Assembly (NCBI RefSeq): GCF_026342435.1
Contig: NZ_JAPEMT010000002.1
Coordinates: forward strand, 1,674,001 to 1,738,000
DNA: 64,000 nucleotides
From: Streptomyces sp. NBC_00237
GTDB taxonomy: Bacteria; Actinomycetota; Actinomycetes; Streptomycetales; Streptomycetaceae
Reading direction: 5' to 3'
Position numbers and translations under genes: made by a program. The notes beneath the pieces were generated by a model, which did no database searches, was not told where the DNA came from, and saw nothing but the letters and a program-made list of their open reading frames with translations. Of the stretch, positions 16,473 through 26,200 are shown one piece after another (position 1 is the stretch's first letter; every line of letters starts with the position of its first letter).

Positions 16473-16977
16473 GAGAGTGGTCGCGCCTTGTCGATGAGGG
16501 CGCCGGACGGGCGCCGGTGGTCGGATTCGCAATCCCTGTAAAGCGTCAGGCTAAACATCCGCTTCCCGGCCAAAGCCGGGAATGTGCAGGGATCTTCGTG
16601 TGAGTTTGCTCACGAGTTGTTGGGCAATTGCCGCAATTCGGACTGTTGATCTTGCGGGCAGAAACGGACATTGCATCCCTGAAGGACTGATTCCGCTCCT
16701 GATCGTCTCGACTGGGGCACCCCCCACCCGTAAGCGACTCGTACGTAAATGTCTCTTTCGTGTGGGAAAGGATTCTACGACTGGTGACACCTCAGGCACA
16801 AAGCGTCACTCCAGGTGCACCGGTTCCCTCGGGCCTTGTTGGAGATCCGGCACTGTGCTGGAATTCCCCGGACCGCGGTCACTCACGACCACCCAATGGG
16901 GATGATCCGGTACCCCACGACTCGACACCGTTGTTCCGTTCTGCGGCACGACGCCTGGTCCAGAGGTTGCGACGCTA
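16473..16977. other. divergent promoter region upstream of the first conservon
   Basis: About 500 bp without a convincing gene. It holds a perfect hairpin at 16563-16582 (TTCCCGGC, loop CAAA, inverse) and a smaller dyad GTGAG-TTTG-CTCAC at 16600-16613. Base composition is lower in GC than the surroundings between 16590 and 16790, as expected for promoters of the long cvn operon and the small minus-strand gene. No -35/-10 pair was convincing enough to mark. Confidence 0.55.
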
Positions 16978-19900
16978 GTGCAGGGACGTTTCAAGAGGGA
17001 CGGCATGGGGTCTCCCCAGGCCCGCCAGGGCCGTGGGGACACCCCGGCCGAGCAGGAGCCGCGCGGCGGGGCCGCCCAGGGCTCGTCACCCCAGCACCCG
17101 CACGCCCAGAACCAGGGGCCGGCCCAGCCCGGCGGTGGACCCGGCAGGCCCGGCCCGACGGGTGGCCAGGGTGGTCCCGGCGCGCCCGGCGGCGCGGGCG
17201 GCAACTTCGGAGGCGGTACGAACGCTTTCGGCGGCGGCCCCGCACAGGAGCCCCCGGCGGCTCCCGGCGCGGCCAAGGGCAAGAAGCCCAAGGCCCCCAA
17301 GCCCATCACCGAGGGCACCCGAATATCTCTGCGCAACTGGAGCATCAGCACGCGACTGGTGTCGCTGCTGGCTCTCCCCGTGGTCGCGGCCACCGCGCTC
17401 GGCGGACTCCGTATCAACCAGTCCCTGAGCGACGTGCAGCAGCTGGAGCACATGCAGCTGCTGACCGACATGACCCGCAAGGCGACCGACCTCGCCGCCG
17501 CCCTCCAGAACGAGCGCGACAAGACCGCGGGTCCGCTCGCCAACGGCACCCCGATGAACGACGCCACCGTCAAGGCGGAGCAAGCCAAGAGCGACCGCTA
17601 CCAGGAAGCCTTCATCCAAGGCACCTCGGGGGTCGATCTCGGGGAAGAGGGCGACGAGTCCCTCAAGAGCATCCGGGCCAGCCTCAGCGACATCAGCCAG
17701 CGGCTCGGGAGCCTGAAGGACATCCGCGGCAAGGCGTTCCAGAACCGCACCGAGGCGGGCAACTCGCAGACGGTCAGCGCGTACAGCGGTCTGATCACCT
17801 CGTTGCTGAGCCTCTCCCAGGACATGGCGCAGGCCACCTCCAGCCCCGAGATGATCAAGCGCACCCGTGCGCTGGCAGCGTTCTCGAACGCCAAGGAGTA
17901 CGCGTCGGTGCAGCGCGCGATCATCGCCGCCGCCCTGCCGATGAACCCCGAGGAGCAGAAGGTCCACCTCCCCGAGGCCGACCGGCTGTTCGGCCAGACC
18001 GCCCGGACGAACGAGAAGACCTCGCTGGAGACCTTCTCCAGCATCTACGGCCCCAAGGCCGAAGAGCTCCTGAGCGTCCTCACCAACAACAACCCGGACG
18101 CCAAGCGCGCCGAGGACTACGCGGGCAAGGCCCTCGGTAGTCAGGACGGCATCCAGCAGCTCGACAAGCGGTCCTACATGGACTGGAGCGACCAGGCGAG
18201 CAACGAGATCGACACGATGAAGCGCATCGAGGCGACGCTTCTCGACGACATGGAGCAGAAGGCCCGTGAGCTGCGGGCGGACTCCGAGCGCTCCACGATC
18301 ATCTCGGGTGCGGTCATCCTGCTCGTGCTCGGCGTCTCGCTCGTCGGCGCGTTCATCATGGCCCGGTCCATGATCCGTTCGCTGCGCCGCCTCCAGGACA
18401 CCGCGACCCGGGTCGCCCAGGAACGTCTGCCGGAGCTCGTCAAGGCGCTCTCCGAGTCCGACCCGCAGGACGTCGACACCTCCGTGGAGTCCGTCGGCGT
18501 GCACAGCAAGGACGAGATCGGCCGGGTGGCCACCGCGTTCGACGACGTGCACCGCGAAGCGGTACGACTCGCCGCCGAGCAGGCGTTGCTGCGAGGCAAC
18601 GTCAACGCGATGTTCACCAACCTCTCGCGCCGCTCCCAGGGCCTCATCCAGCGCCAGCTGTCGCTGATCTCCGAGCTGGAGGCCCGCGAGGCCGACCCGG
18701 ACCAGCTGTCCTCGCTCTTCAAGCTCGACCACCTCGCGACCCGTATGCGCCGGAACGGCGAGAACCTCCTCGTCCTCGCCGGTGAGGAGCCGGGCCGTCG
18801 CTGGACGCGCCCCGTGCCGCTGGTCGACGTGCTCCGTGCCGCCGCCTCCGAGGTGGAGCAGTACGAGCGCATCGAACTCTCCTCGGTGCCCTCGACCGAG
18901 GTCGCGGGACGCGTCGTCAACGACCTCGTGCACCTCCTCGCCGAGCTCCTGGAGAACGCGACGTCGTTCTCCTCGCCGCAGACCAAGGTCCGGGTGACCG
19001 GTCACGCGCTGCCCGACGGCCGGGTGCTCGTCGAGATCCACGACACCGGCATCGGCCTGTCGCCCGAGGACCTCTCCGCGATCAACGAGCGGCTCGCCGC
19101 TCCGCCGACCGTGGACGTCTCGGTGTCGCGCCGCATGGGTCTGTTCGTGGTCGGCCGTCTGTCCCTGCGACACGGCATCCGCATCCAGCTCCGCCCGTCC
19201 GACTCCGGCGGCACGACCGCGCTGGTCATGCTGCCCGTGGACGTCGCGCAGGGCGGCAAGAAGCTTCCCGGCAAGCCCGGTGGCCCCGGTCTCCCCGGCG
19301 GCCAGGGCGGTGCGCCGCAGATGCCCTCGGGCCAGGGCAACCGTCCGGGTCTGCCCGGCGGTCCCGGTGCGGGCGGCGGCCCCGGCAGCCGTCCCGGCGC
19401 TCCGCAGGGCAACGGCATGCTCGGCTCCGAGCCCTCGCGCCGTCAGGTCCCGGCCGGTTCGGGTCCCCGGGCCGCGCTGCCCGGCCGTACCCCCGGCGCC
19501 GGTCTGACCGGTACCCCGCCGGCCTCTCCCGCCAAGCGCGGCGGTCTCGCCGGTGCCTTCGGCGGCGGGCGCGGCGGGCGTGAGGACGTACGCCAGTCGC
19601 ACGCTCCCGAGCCGGAGCGCGGTCTGCCCCGGGCGAACGGTCCGCGGGCGGAACTGCCCGGTGGCAGCTCCACTCCGCCGCAGGGCGGTCAGCCCACCGC
19701 CTGGGGCGCCCGGCCGAACCCGGTCGACGCGCCGCGCGGTCACGAGGAGACGGAGAGTCGTCAGGGTCCCGGTGCCACGGCTGAGTTCGACCGTCCGGAC
19801 TTCAACGGGCCGCCGCCCGGCACGGGTTCCCCGACGGGTCAGTTCGAGCGCCCGGACGTACGGCAGACCCCGTCGTCGACCGGGTCGACCGGTCAGTACG

Positions 19901-21267
19901 AGCGTCCGGACGTGCGCGGTGCGCAGGGCCAGGACGCACGCGCCCCGCAGGGACCCGGCTCCACCGGCCAGTTCCCGCAGGTCCGCGGCCCCCAGGACCC
20001 GGCCTCCACCGGGCAGTACCCGCAGGCCGACACCCGCGGCTACCAGGACCCCGCCGCCACGGGCCAGTACCCGCAGGCCCAGCACGGCGGCTTCCAGGAC
20101 CCCTCCGCCACCGGCCAGTTCCCGCAGGCGGACCGTGGTCCCCAGGACCGCGGCTATCAGGACCGGGGCTTCCAGGACCCGTCGTCGACCGGTCAGTACG
20201 AGCGTCCGGACGTGCGCGGTGCGCAGGGCCAGGACGCACGCGCCCCGCAGGGACCCGGCTCCACCGGCCAGTTCCCCCAGGTCCGCGGCCCCCAGGACCC
20301 CGCCTCCACCGGGCAGTACCCGCAGGCCGACACCCGCGGCTACCAGGACCCCGCCGCCACGGGCCAGTACCCGCAGGCCCAGCACGGCGGCTTCCAGGAC
20401 CCCTCCGCCACCGGCCAGTTCGACTCGTCCGACTTCGCGGCGGCGACCGGTCAGGCCGGGCAGCCCGGTCAGGCAGGTGGCTTCGAGCGCCCCGACGTGC
20501 GGGAGCCGCAGCGCCGCCCGGACCCGTACGACACCGGTTCGCACCACACCGGCCCGTACGACCGTCCCGGGCTCGGCGCCGCTCCGGCCGCCGGTGTGCC
20601 GCAGGGCCCCGGTGCTCCGCGTCCGCGCGGCACCGAGGGCGGCCGGGACGACGCGGCCTTCCGTCCGCCGCGTCCCGTCGCGAGCCTGCCGGGCCAGGGT
20701 GCGCCGTCCGCGTACGCGCAGTCGCCCCAGGCACCGCAGACTCCCCAGCCCCAGCAGCCCCAGCGGGCCGACGAGACCCAGCAGGTCCCGCAGGTTCAGC
20801 GGCAGCCCGACGCGCTGCCGCCCGCGGGTCCCGGAGACGGCCGTACGCCGCTCTTCGACACGCTGGAGTCGAACTGGTTCCACCAGGAACAGGGCGGCGC
20901 ACCGCAGTCCGCTTCCGTACCGCAGCAGCCGACGGCCTCCGCTCCCGAGCGCGAAGGCACAGAGGCAGCGTGGCGGCCCTCGCCGAACGACGAACTCGTC
21001 CGGCAGGCCGAGCGGGTGCGCAAGCCCGCTGCCGGAGGCGTCACCACCTCAGGACTTCCGCGTCGTGTCCCGAAGGCCAACCTGGTCCCGGGCACCGCGC
21101 AGGAACAGAACCACCAGACCGGTCCGCAGGTCTCCCGTGCACCCGAAGAGGTGCGCGGCCGGCTGACCAACCTTCGTCGGGGAATCCAGCAGGGCCGCCA
21201 GGCCGGAAGTAACGGCAACACTGGCACCTTCCGCACCGTTGACCCCACTCACCAGCAGGAGCGTTAG
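16978..21267 (+). CDS. cvnA1: CvnA-type sensor histidine kinase-like protein (conservon 1)
   Basis: A 1429-residue membrane sensor. A Gly/Pro-rich N-terminus is followed by TM1 at about 122-143, an extracytoplasmic nitrate/nitrite-sensor-like helical domain, and TM2 at about 441-462 (AVILLVLGVSLVGAFIMA). A HAMP-like linker and a histidine-kinase-type ATPase come next (LLAELLENATSFSSPQTKV, EIHDTGIGLSPEDL, RMGLFVVGRLSLRHG at about 655-770). The remaining 650 residues are a Pro/Gln/Gly-rich disordered tail with degenerate GxQDPxxTGQYPQ repeats. GTG at 16978 is the start; ATG at 17005 is an alternative behind AAGAGGGA. It heads cvnA-B-C-D, a membrane-associated complex likened to eukaryotic G-protein-coupled signalling. 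Confidence 0.92.
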   Translation: MQGRFKRDGMGSPQARQGRGDTPAEQEPRGGAAQGSSPQHPHAQNQGPAQPGGGPGRPGPTGGQGGPGAPGGAGGNFGGGTNAFGGGPAQEPPAAPGAAKGKKPKAPKPITEGTRISLRNWSISTRLVSLLALPVVAATALGGLRINQSLSDVQQLEHMQLLTDMTRKATDLAAALQNERDKTAGPLANGTPMNDATVKAEQAKSDRYQEAFIQGTSGVDLGEEGDESLKSIRASLSDISQRLGSLKDIRGKAFQNRTEAGNSQTVSAYSGLITSLLSLSQDMAQATSSPEMIKRTRALAAFSNAKEYASVQRAIIAAALPMNPEEQKVHLPEADRLFGQTARTNEKTSLETFSSIYGPKAEELLSVLTNNNPDAKRAEDYAGKALGSQDGIQQLDKRSYMDWSDQASNEIDTMKRIEATLLDDMEQKARELRADSERSTIISGAVILLVLGVSLVGAFIMARSMIRSLRRLQDTATRVAQERLPELVKALSESDPQDVDTSVESVGVHSKDEIGRVATAFDDVHREAVRLAAEQALLRGNVNAMFTNLSRRSQGLIQRQLSLISELEAREADPDQLSSLFKLDHLATRMRRNGENLLVLAGEEPGRRWTRPVPLVDVLRAAASEVEQYERIELSSVPSTEVAGRVVNDLVHLLAELLENATSFSSPQTKVRVTGHALPDGRVLVEIHDTGIGLSPEDLSAINERLAAPPTVDVSVSRRMGLFVVGRLSLRHGIRIQLRPSDSGGTTALVMLPVDVAQGGKKLPGKPGGPGLPGGQGGAPQMPSGQGNRPGLPGGPGAGGGPGSRPGAPQGNGMLGSEPSRRQVPAGSGPRAALPGRTPGAGLTGTPPASPAKRGGLAGAFGGGRGGREDVRQSHAPEPERGLPRANGPRAELPGGSSTPPQGGQPTAWGARPNPVDAPRGHEETESRQGPGATAEFDRPDFNGPPPGTGSPTGQFERPDVRQTPSSTGSTGQYERPDVRGAQGQDARAPQGPGSTGQFPQVRGPQDPASTGQYPQADTRGYQDPAATGQYPQAQHGGFQDPSATGQFPQADRGPQDRGYQDRGFQDPSSTGQYERPDVRGAQGQDARAPQGPGSTGQFPQVRGPQDPASTGQYPQADTRGYQDPAATGQYPQAQHGGFQDPSATGQFDSSDFAAATGQAGQPGQAGGFERPDVREPQRRPDPYDTGSHHTGPYDRPGLGAAPAAGVPQGPGAPRPRGTEGGRDDAAFRPPRPVASLPGQGAPSAYAQSPQAPQTPQPQQPQRADETQQVPQVQRQPDALPPAGPGDGRTPLFDTLESNWFHQEQGGAPQSASVPQQPTASAPEREGTEAAWRPSPNDELVRQAERVRKPAAGGVTTSGLPRRVPKANLVPGTAQEQNHQTGPQVSRAPEEVRGRLTNLRRGIQQGRQAGSNGNTGTFRTVDPTHQQER
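19884..20421 (+). repeat. two 238-bp in-frame direct repeats within cvnA1
   Basis: Bases 19884-20121 and 20184-20421 are identical except at two positions, with an offset of exactly 300 bp. Both encode the same disordered segment with YERPDVRGAQGQDARAPQGP and repeated QDPxxTGQYPQ units. The near-identity, including silent sites, points to a recent duplication or ongoing slippage/gene conversion, and marks a place where assembly length should be checked. Confidence 0.95.
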
Positions 21268-21690
21268 TTGAGTCCGATGAGCCAGGCGGCGCAAAATCTG
21301 AACTGGTTGATCACCAACTTCGTGGACAACACCCCTGGGGTGTCCCACACGGTGGTGGTCTCCGCCGACGGACTCCTTCTGGCGATGTCCGAAGGATTCC
21401 CCCGTGACCGTGCCGACCAGTTGGCGGCGGTGGCCTCCGGGCTCACCTCGCTGACGGCGGGCGCGTCCCGGATCTTCGAGGGCGGCCCGGTCAGCCAGAC
21501 CGTGGTGGAGATGGAGCGCGGCTTCCTCTTCCTCATGTCGATCTCGGACGGCTCGTCCCTGGCCGTCCTGGCGCACCCCGACGCCGACATCGGTCTGGTC
21601 GGTTACGAGATGGCGCTGCTGGTCGACCGGGCGGGCACGGTCCTCACCCCGGACCTCCGCGCGGAACTCCAGGGCAGCCTGCTCCACTAG
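21268..21690 (+). CDS. cvnB1: CvnB roadblock/LC7-domain protein (conservon 1)
   Basis: A 140-residue roadblock/LC7 protein: LNWLITNFVDNTPGVSHTVVVSADGLLLAMSEG (split here as NFVDNTPGV and VVSADGLLLAMS), VVEMERGFLFLMSISDGSSL and a DIGLVGYEMALLV strand. Such domains regulate small GTPases, here presumably CvnD. The TTG at 21268 follows the cvnA1 TAG without a gap and is 6 bp from GGAG; the second copy at 26672 uses the matching GTG, which supports this start over the ATG at 21277. It differs from the second conservon's CvnB at only 4 of 140 residues. Confidence 0.92.
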   Translation: MSPMSQAAQNLNWLITNFVDNTPGVSHTVVVSADGLLLAMSEGFPRDRADQLAAVASGLTSLTAGASRIFEGGPVSQTVVEMERGFLFLMSISDGSSLAVLAHPDADIGLVGYEMALLVDRAGTVLTPDLRAELQGSLLH

Positions 21691-21831
21691 GCGGCGCCAC
21701 CGCACACCCTCAGCTGCACCCCCAGCAGCACCGCATTTGACCAGTCTTCACACCGTCCGGCCGTAGTCCGATTCCCCCACCGGCCCCGTCAGACGGCACG
21801 CCGACACCCTGCTGTCATGCCCGGAGGACCC

Positions 21832-22248
21832 ATGACCCCGCCCCCCGCCTCTCACGATTCGTACGGTGGCGCACATCTCGACGCGCCGTACGACGCGTAC
21901 GAGGGCGATCAGCCGCTGGTACGTCCCTACGCCATGACCGGTGGCCGGACCAGGCCGCGCTACCAGCTCGCCATCGAGGCGCTGGTCTCCACCACGGCCG
22001 ACCCGGCGCACCTGGCCACGCTGCTCCCCGAGCACCAGCGCATCTGCCACCTGTGCCGCGAGGTCAAGTCGGTGGCCGAGGTCTCGGCGCTGCTGTCGAT
22101 GCCGCTGGGTGTCGCGCGCATCCTGGTCGCCGACCTGGCCGAGGCCGGAATGGTCGCCATCCACCAGCCGGGCGAGGGCGCGGAAGCCGACGGAACGCCG
22201 GCCGTGACGCTGCTGGAAAGGGTTCTCAGTGGACTTCGCAAGCTCTGA
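21832..22248 (+). CDS. cvnC1: CvnC, DUF742 family protein (conservon 1)
   Basis: A 138-residue DUF742 protein. After a variable N-terminus comes LVRPYAMTGGRTRPRYQLAI, a conserved HQRICHLCREVKSVAEVSALL with two cysteines, and a winged-helix-like PLGVARILVADLAEAGMV ending VTLLERVLSGLRKL. The ATG at 21832 is chosen because GGAGG at 21823-21827 is well placed; the ATG at 21817 precedes that sequence and is less likely. DUF742 proteins are adaptors of conservon complexes. The 3' end overlaps cvnD1 by 20 bp, giving translational coupling. Confidence 0.92.
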   Translation: MTPPPASHDSYGGAHLDAPYDAYEGDQPLVRPYAMTGGRTRPRYQLAIEALVSTTADPAHLATLLPEHQRICHLCREVKSVAEVSALLSMPLGVARILVADLAEAGMVAIHQPGEGAEADGTPAVTLLERVLSGLRKL

Positions 22249-22816
22249 CGGCGCGACGGGCGCGGCCCGTTCCACCACCTCCGCCAAGATCGTCGTGGCG
22301 GGTGGCTTCGGCGTCGGCAAGACCACGTTCGTGGGTGCTGTCTCGGAGATCAACCCGCTGCGCACGGAGGCCGTCATGACCTCCGCCTCGGCGGGGATCG
22401 ACGACCTCACCCACACCGGGGGCAAGACCACCACCACGGTGGCGATGGACTTCGGCCGCATCACGCTGGACCAGGACCTGATCCTGTACCTCTTCGGTAC
22501 GCCGGGCCAGGACCGCTTCTGGTTCATGTGGGACGACCTGGTGCGCGGCGCGATCGGCGCGGTCGTCCTCGTCGACACCCGCCGTCTCGCCGACTGCTTC
22601 CCGGCGGTCGACTACTTCGAGAACAGCGGCCTGCCCTTCGTCATCGCCCTCAACGGCTTCGACGGCCACCAGCCGTACACGCCGGACGAGGTGCGCGAGG
22701 CGCTCCAGATCGGTCCGGACACCCCGATCATCACCACCGACGCGCGCCACCGCGCGGATGCGAAGAGTGGCCTGATCACGCTGGTGGAGCACGCTTTGAT
22801 GGCGCGGTTGAAGTAG
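22229..22816 (+). CDS. cvnD1: CvnD, Ras-like GTPase (conservon 1)
   Basis: A 195-residue small GTPase. G1/Walker A is GGFGVGKTTFVG; the switch region includes TEAVMTSASAGIDDL; G3 is LFGTPGQDRFWFMWDDL; G4 is FVIALNGFDGHQ, an N-x-x-D variant of NKxD. The GTG at 22229 lies within cvnC1. CvnD binds and hydrolyses GTP at the membrane complex with CvnA, B and C in characterised conservons. Apart from the first dozen residues it differs from the second copy by about five substitutions. Confidence 0.94.
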   Translation: MDFASSDGATGAARSTTSAKIVVAGGFGVGKTTFVGAVSEINPLRTEAVMTSASAGIDDLTHTGGKTTTTVAMDFGRITLDQDLILYLFGTPGQDRFWFMWDDLVRGAIGAVVLVDTRRLADCFPAVDYFENSGLPFVIALNGFDGHQPYTPDEVREALQIGPDTPIITTDARHRADAKSGLITLVEHALMARLK

Positions 22817-22879
22817 GGCACAGGTACTTCACAAGTAGGGCCGGGGGTACGGAAGTTGTCGTAGTCCTACAGAGACGGT

Positions 22880-22897
22880 CTGTGTCGTACGACACAG
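22880..22897. promoter_or_regulatory. 18-bp perfect palindrome between the two conservons
   Basis: CTGTGTCGTACGACACAG is a perfect palindrome with no loop, so it is better suited to dimeric-protein binding than to an RNA hairpin. It lies 64 bp after cvnD1 and 324 bp before cvnA2. The rest of the 22817-23220 gap holds the terminator at 22994-23019 and the presumed cvnA2 promoter and 5' leader; no gene was seen. Confidence 0.55.
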
Positions 22898-22993
22898 GCC
22901 GCCTCGGCTCCGCCGTGGAATTCATAACGTTTCGAAAGAGAATTGCCCGAGCGAGGCAACCCGGTGCGGTCATCCGGTGTCGCTGCGCTCACA

Positions 22994-23019
22994 CGAGCCC
23001 CGCCTTTTGGCGGGGCTCG
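22994..23019 (+). terminator. terminator of the first conservon operon
   Basis: A perfect 11-bp stem, CGAGCCCCGCC, loop TTTT, followed by TTCTTT: a conventional intrinsic terminator on the plus strand, 178 bp after cvnD1. Confidence 0.92.
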
Positions 23020-23220
23020 TTCTTTATGCCCGTTTTATCTGAGGGATGGGCCACTCGACGGGCCGTCTCCCAGCTGTTTGGTCCATAACCGTCGGGCGTG
23101 CTGGAATTCGGCGAAACTCCTGAGTAAGTACGTGCGTCCCTGAGTGCAGTACGCACAGAAGTACGGCCCGAACGAATCCCGGCACAGCGAAGGTGCCGAC
23201 GCCGAGAGGTTGTTGGTCGA

Positions 23221-26200
23221 GTGAGGCGAAGCAAGAAAAGCGCCGCAGAGCAGCAGACACGGGGCAACTTCACCCCGCCGTCGCGCCCTGTGGCGCCCTC
23301 TGCCGCCGAGGTGCCCGTGCAGGGTCCCCCGGCAGGCGGCAGTTCCAGCCGGATGTCCCCGCGCAACTGGCGCGTGGCCACCCGGCTGAACGCGATTCTC
23401 CTCATACCCGTGCTGGTGGCCCTCGTCATGGGCGGCTTCCAGGTCAACGGCTCCGTCCAGAACTGGCGGGAGGCCCAGGACGCGGAGAAGACCGCGCTCA
23501 TCGTGCGCGCCGCCGCCGCGTACGGGCACGCGCTGCTCGACGAGCGCGACCTGACGGCCGAGCCGCTGCTGGCCGGCAAGCGGACCGCGAAGTCCGTCGA
23601 AGAGACCAGGTCGGCGACGGACGCGGCGAAGAGGAAGTTCGACGCCGCCGTCACCAGCCTGCCCGACAACCAGGGCCTCAAGAACCGTCTGAACCGCATC
23701 CGGCAGGCCGAGCCGAAGCTCCCCGCGCTGCGCCAGACCGCGTACACGGCGGCCGTCGAGAGCAAGAACCCGGTCGCCACCGAAGAGGGCTACCGCGACG
23801 TCCAGCACTTCCTGATGGAGGTGTCGAACGAGCTGAGCATCGGCTCCGGCAACATCACCTCGTACGGCAGGACCGTGTACGCGGTGGAGCTGGCGAAGGC
23901 CGCCGAGTCCCTCCAGCGCGCGATCGGCCAGCACCTGTTGATCCGGCCCAACGGCGAGGACGCGATCTTCAAGGGTCAGGTCAAGGCGTTCTGCTCGTAC
24001 AACTACCTGGAGACGATCGCCCTCGGCGAGTACGTCTCGGGCGGCACCCAGCACGACGTGGACCGGCTCCGCGAGGTCATGAAGGGCAAGGCCGAGGAGG
24101 GCGGCAAGAAGCTCGCCCAGGCGCAGGCCGCCGCGAAGGCGGCGAACAAGCCCTTCCCGACGCCGCCGTCCAAGGACGGTTCGCTCTTCGACGGCATGGC
24201 CGCCGAGATCTGCAAGGGCCAGAAGCAGAGCACGCTGGCCGCCAAGGGCATCGTCCCGCTGACCTGGCAGGCCGCGGCGACGGCCAAGTTCGACGGCTAC
24301 ACCGAGATCGAGAACGAGCTCGTCACCAAGGCGGTGAAGGACGCCGCGCAGATCTCCGCGGACTCCCGCAACGACGCCATCATCAACGGCGCCATCGTGA
24401 TCGTCGCCCTGCTTGCCGCCTTCGTGCTGGCCGGTACGGTCGCCCGTCAGATGAGCCGCTCGATGAAGCGCCTGCGCACGGCCGCGTTCAACGTCGCCGA
24501 GCAGCGCCTGCCGATGCTGGTCGACCAGCTCTCCCGGACGGAACCGGGCCGCGTGGACACCCGCGTGCAGCCCATCCCGATCACCTCGCACGACGAGATC
24601 GGCGAAGTCGCCCGCGCCTTCGACCAGGTGCACCGCGAGGCGGTGCGGCTCGCCGCCGAGCAGGCCATGCTCCGGGGCAACGTCAACGCGATCTTCACCA
24701 ACCTCTCGCGCCGCAACCAGTCCCTGATCGAGGGCCAGCTGACCCTCATCACCGACCTGGAGAACAACGAGGCCGACCCCGACCAGCTCGAAAGCCTCTT
24801 CCGCCTGGACCACCTGGCGACCCGCATGCGCCGCAACGGCGAGAACCTCCTGGTCCTCGCCGGCGAGGAGCCGGGCCGCCGCTGGAACCAGCCGGTCCCC
24901 CTGGTCGACGTGCTGCGCGCCGCCTCCTCCGAGGTGGAGTCGTACGAGCGCATCGAACTGACCGGCATGCCGGAGTCCGAGATCCACGGCCAGGCCGTGA
25001 CCGACCTCGTGCACCTCCTCGCCGAGCTCCTGGAGAACGCCACCACGTTCTCCTCCCCGCAGACCAAGGTCCGCGTCAACGCGACCCGGCTGCCCGACGG
25101 CCGCGTGATGGTCGAGATCCACGACAAGGGCATCGGGCTCACCCCCGAGGACTTCGCGGACATCAACCACAAACTGGCCAACCCGCCGACGGTGGACGCC
25201 GCCGTCTCGCAGCGCATGGGCCTGTTCGTGGTCGGCCGCCTCGCCGACCGGCACGGCATCCGCGTCCAGCTCCGCCCCTCTGGCGAGCAGGCGGGCACGA
25301 CCTCGCTGGTCATGCTCCCGGACGCGATCACCCACGGTGGCGGTGGCGAGAACCTGCCGCAGGGCGACTTCACCGTCTCCTCGATCATGGCTGAGCAGGA
25401 GGCGCCGCAGCAGCCGTCCTTCGAGGCCGCGCCGATGCGCACGGCCGCCGAACTCGGCTTCGACGACTCGCGCTACGACGCCGGGCAGGGCCAGCTCGGC
25501 GAGCGCACACCGCTCGATCCGGTGAACCGTTCGCTGCACCGCGAGGAGCGCAGGGCGGCCCTGGAGGGCCGTACCGCTCCGGCCGAAGGGCGCCCGCTGT
25601 TCCGCGACGAGGTGCAGGAGCAGCAGGCTCCGTACGGCCGGCAGGAGCAGGGTTACGACCCGCAGACGGCCGCCCCGCAGGGCTATGACGAGAACGCCTA
25701 CGACCAGCGGCAGCAGGCGTACCCGCAGACGTCCTACGACCCGCAGTCCTCGTACGACCCGAACGCCTACCCGGAACAGCCCGCTCAGGGCACTCACGGC
25801 GCGCAGGGCGGCTTCGACGGCTTCGGCGCACGCGACGCCTTCGGTTCCACGGACCGCTTCCCGGCCCAGCAGGCACCGGCTCAGCAGGGATATCCGGAAC
25901 CCGAGTACCAGGCGTACGAGGACCCGTCCCAGCAGCCCCAGCAGTCCAACTGGCAGGACCAGAACGGCTACCAGGGCGGCTTCGACCCCTCCTACCCGGC
26001 GCAAACGGAATCCGGCACCGCGCCTTCAGGACAGTCTTCGCAGGAGACTCCCCCGGCGGCCGGCGACCCCGTAGGCTTCGACCGTCCCCACGCCGCCGAC
26101 GACGCACCGCGCGAAGGTCACGCGCTGACGGACGCCGGACTCCCCCGCCGAGGCAGCCAGCCCGGCCAGGAGAGCCTGCTCAGCCGGCACAGCAAGTCCC

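Noticed and set aside
17086..20883. A 1265-codon minus-strand open frame opposite cvnA1, with similar long ones at 23035-26004 and 31258-34827
   Set aside because: They are antisense to clearly real genes, contain no recognisable domains and show the Arg/Gly/Val/Leu-rich composition expected when GC-rich codons are read on the other strand.
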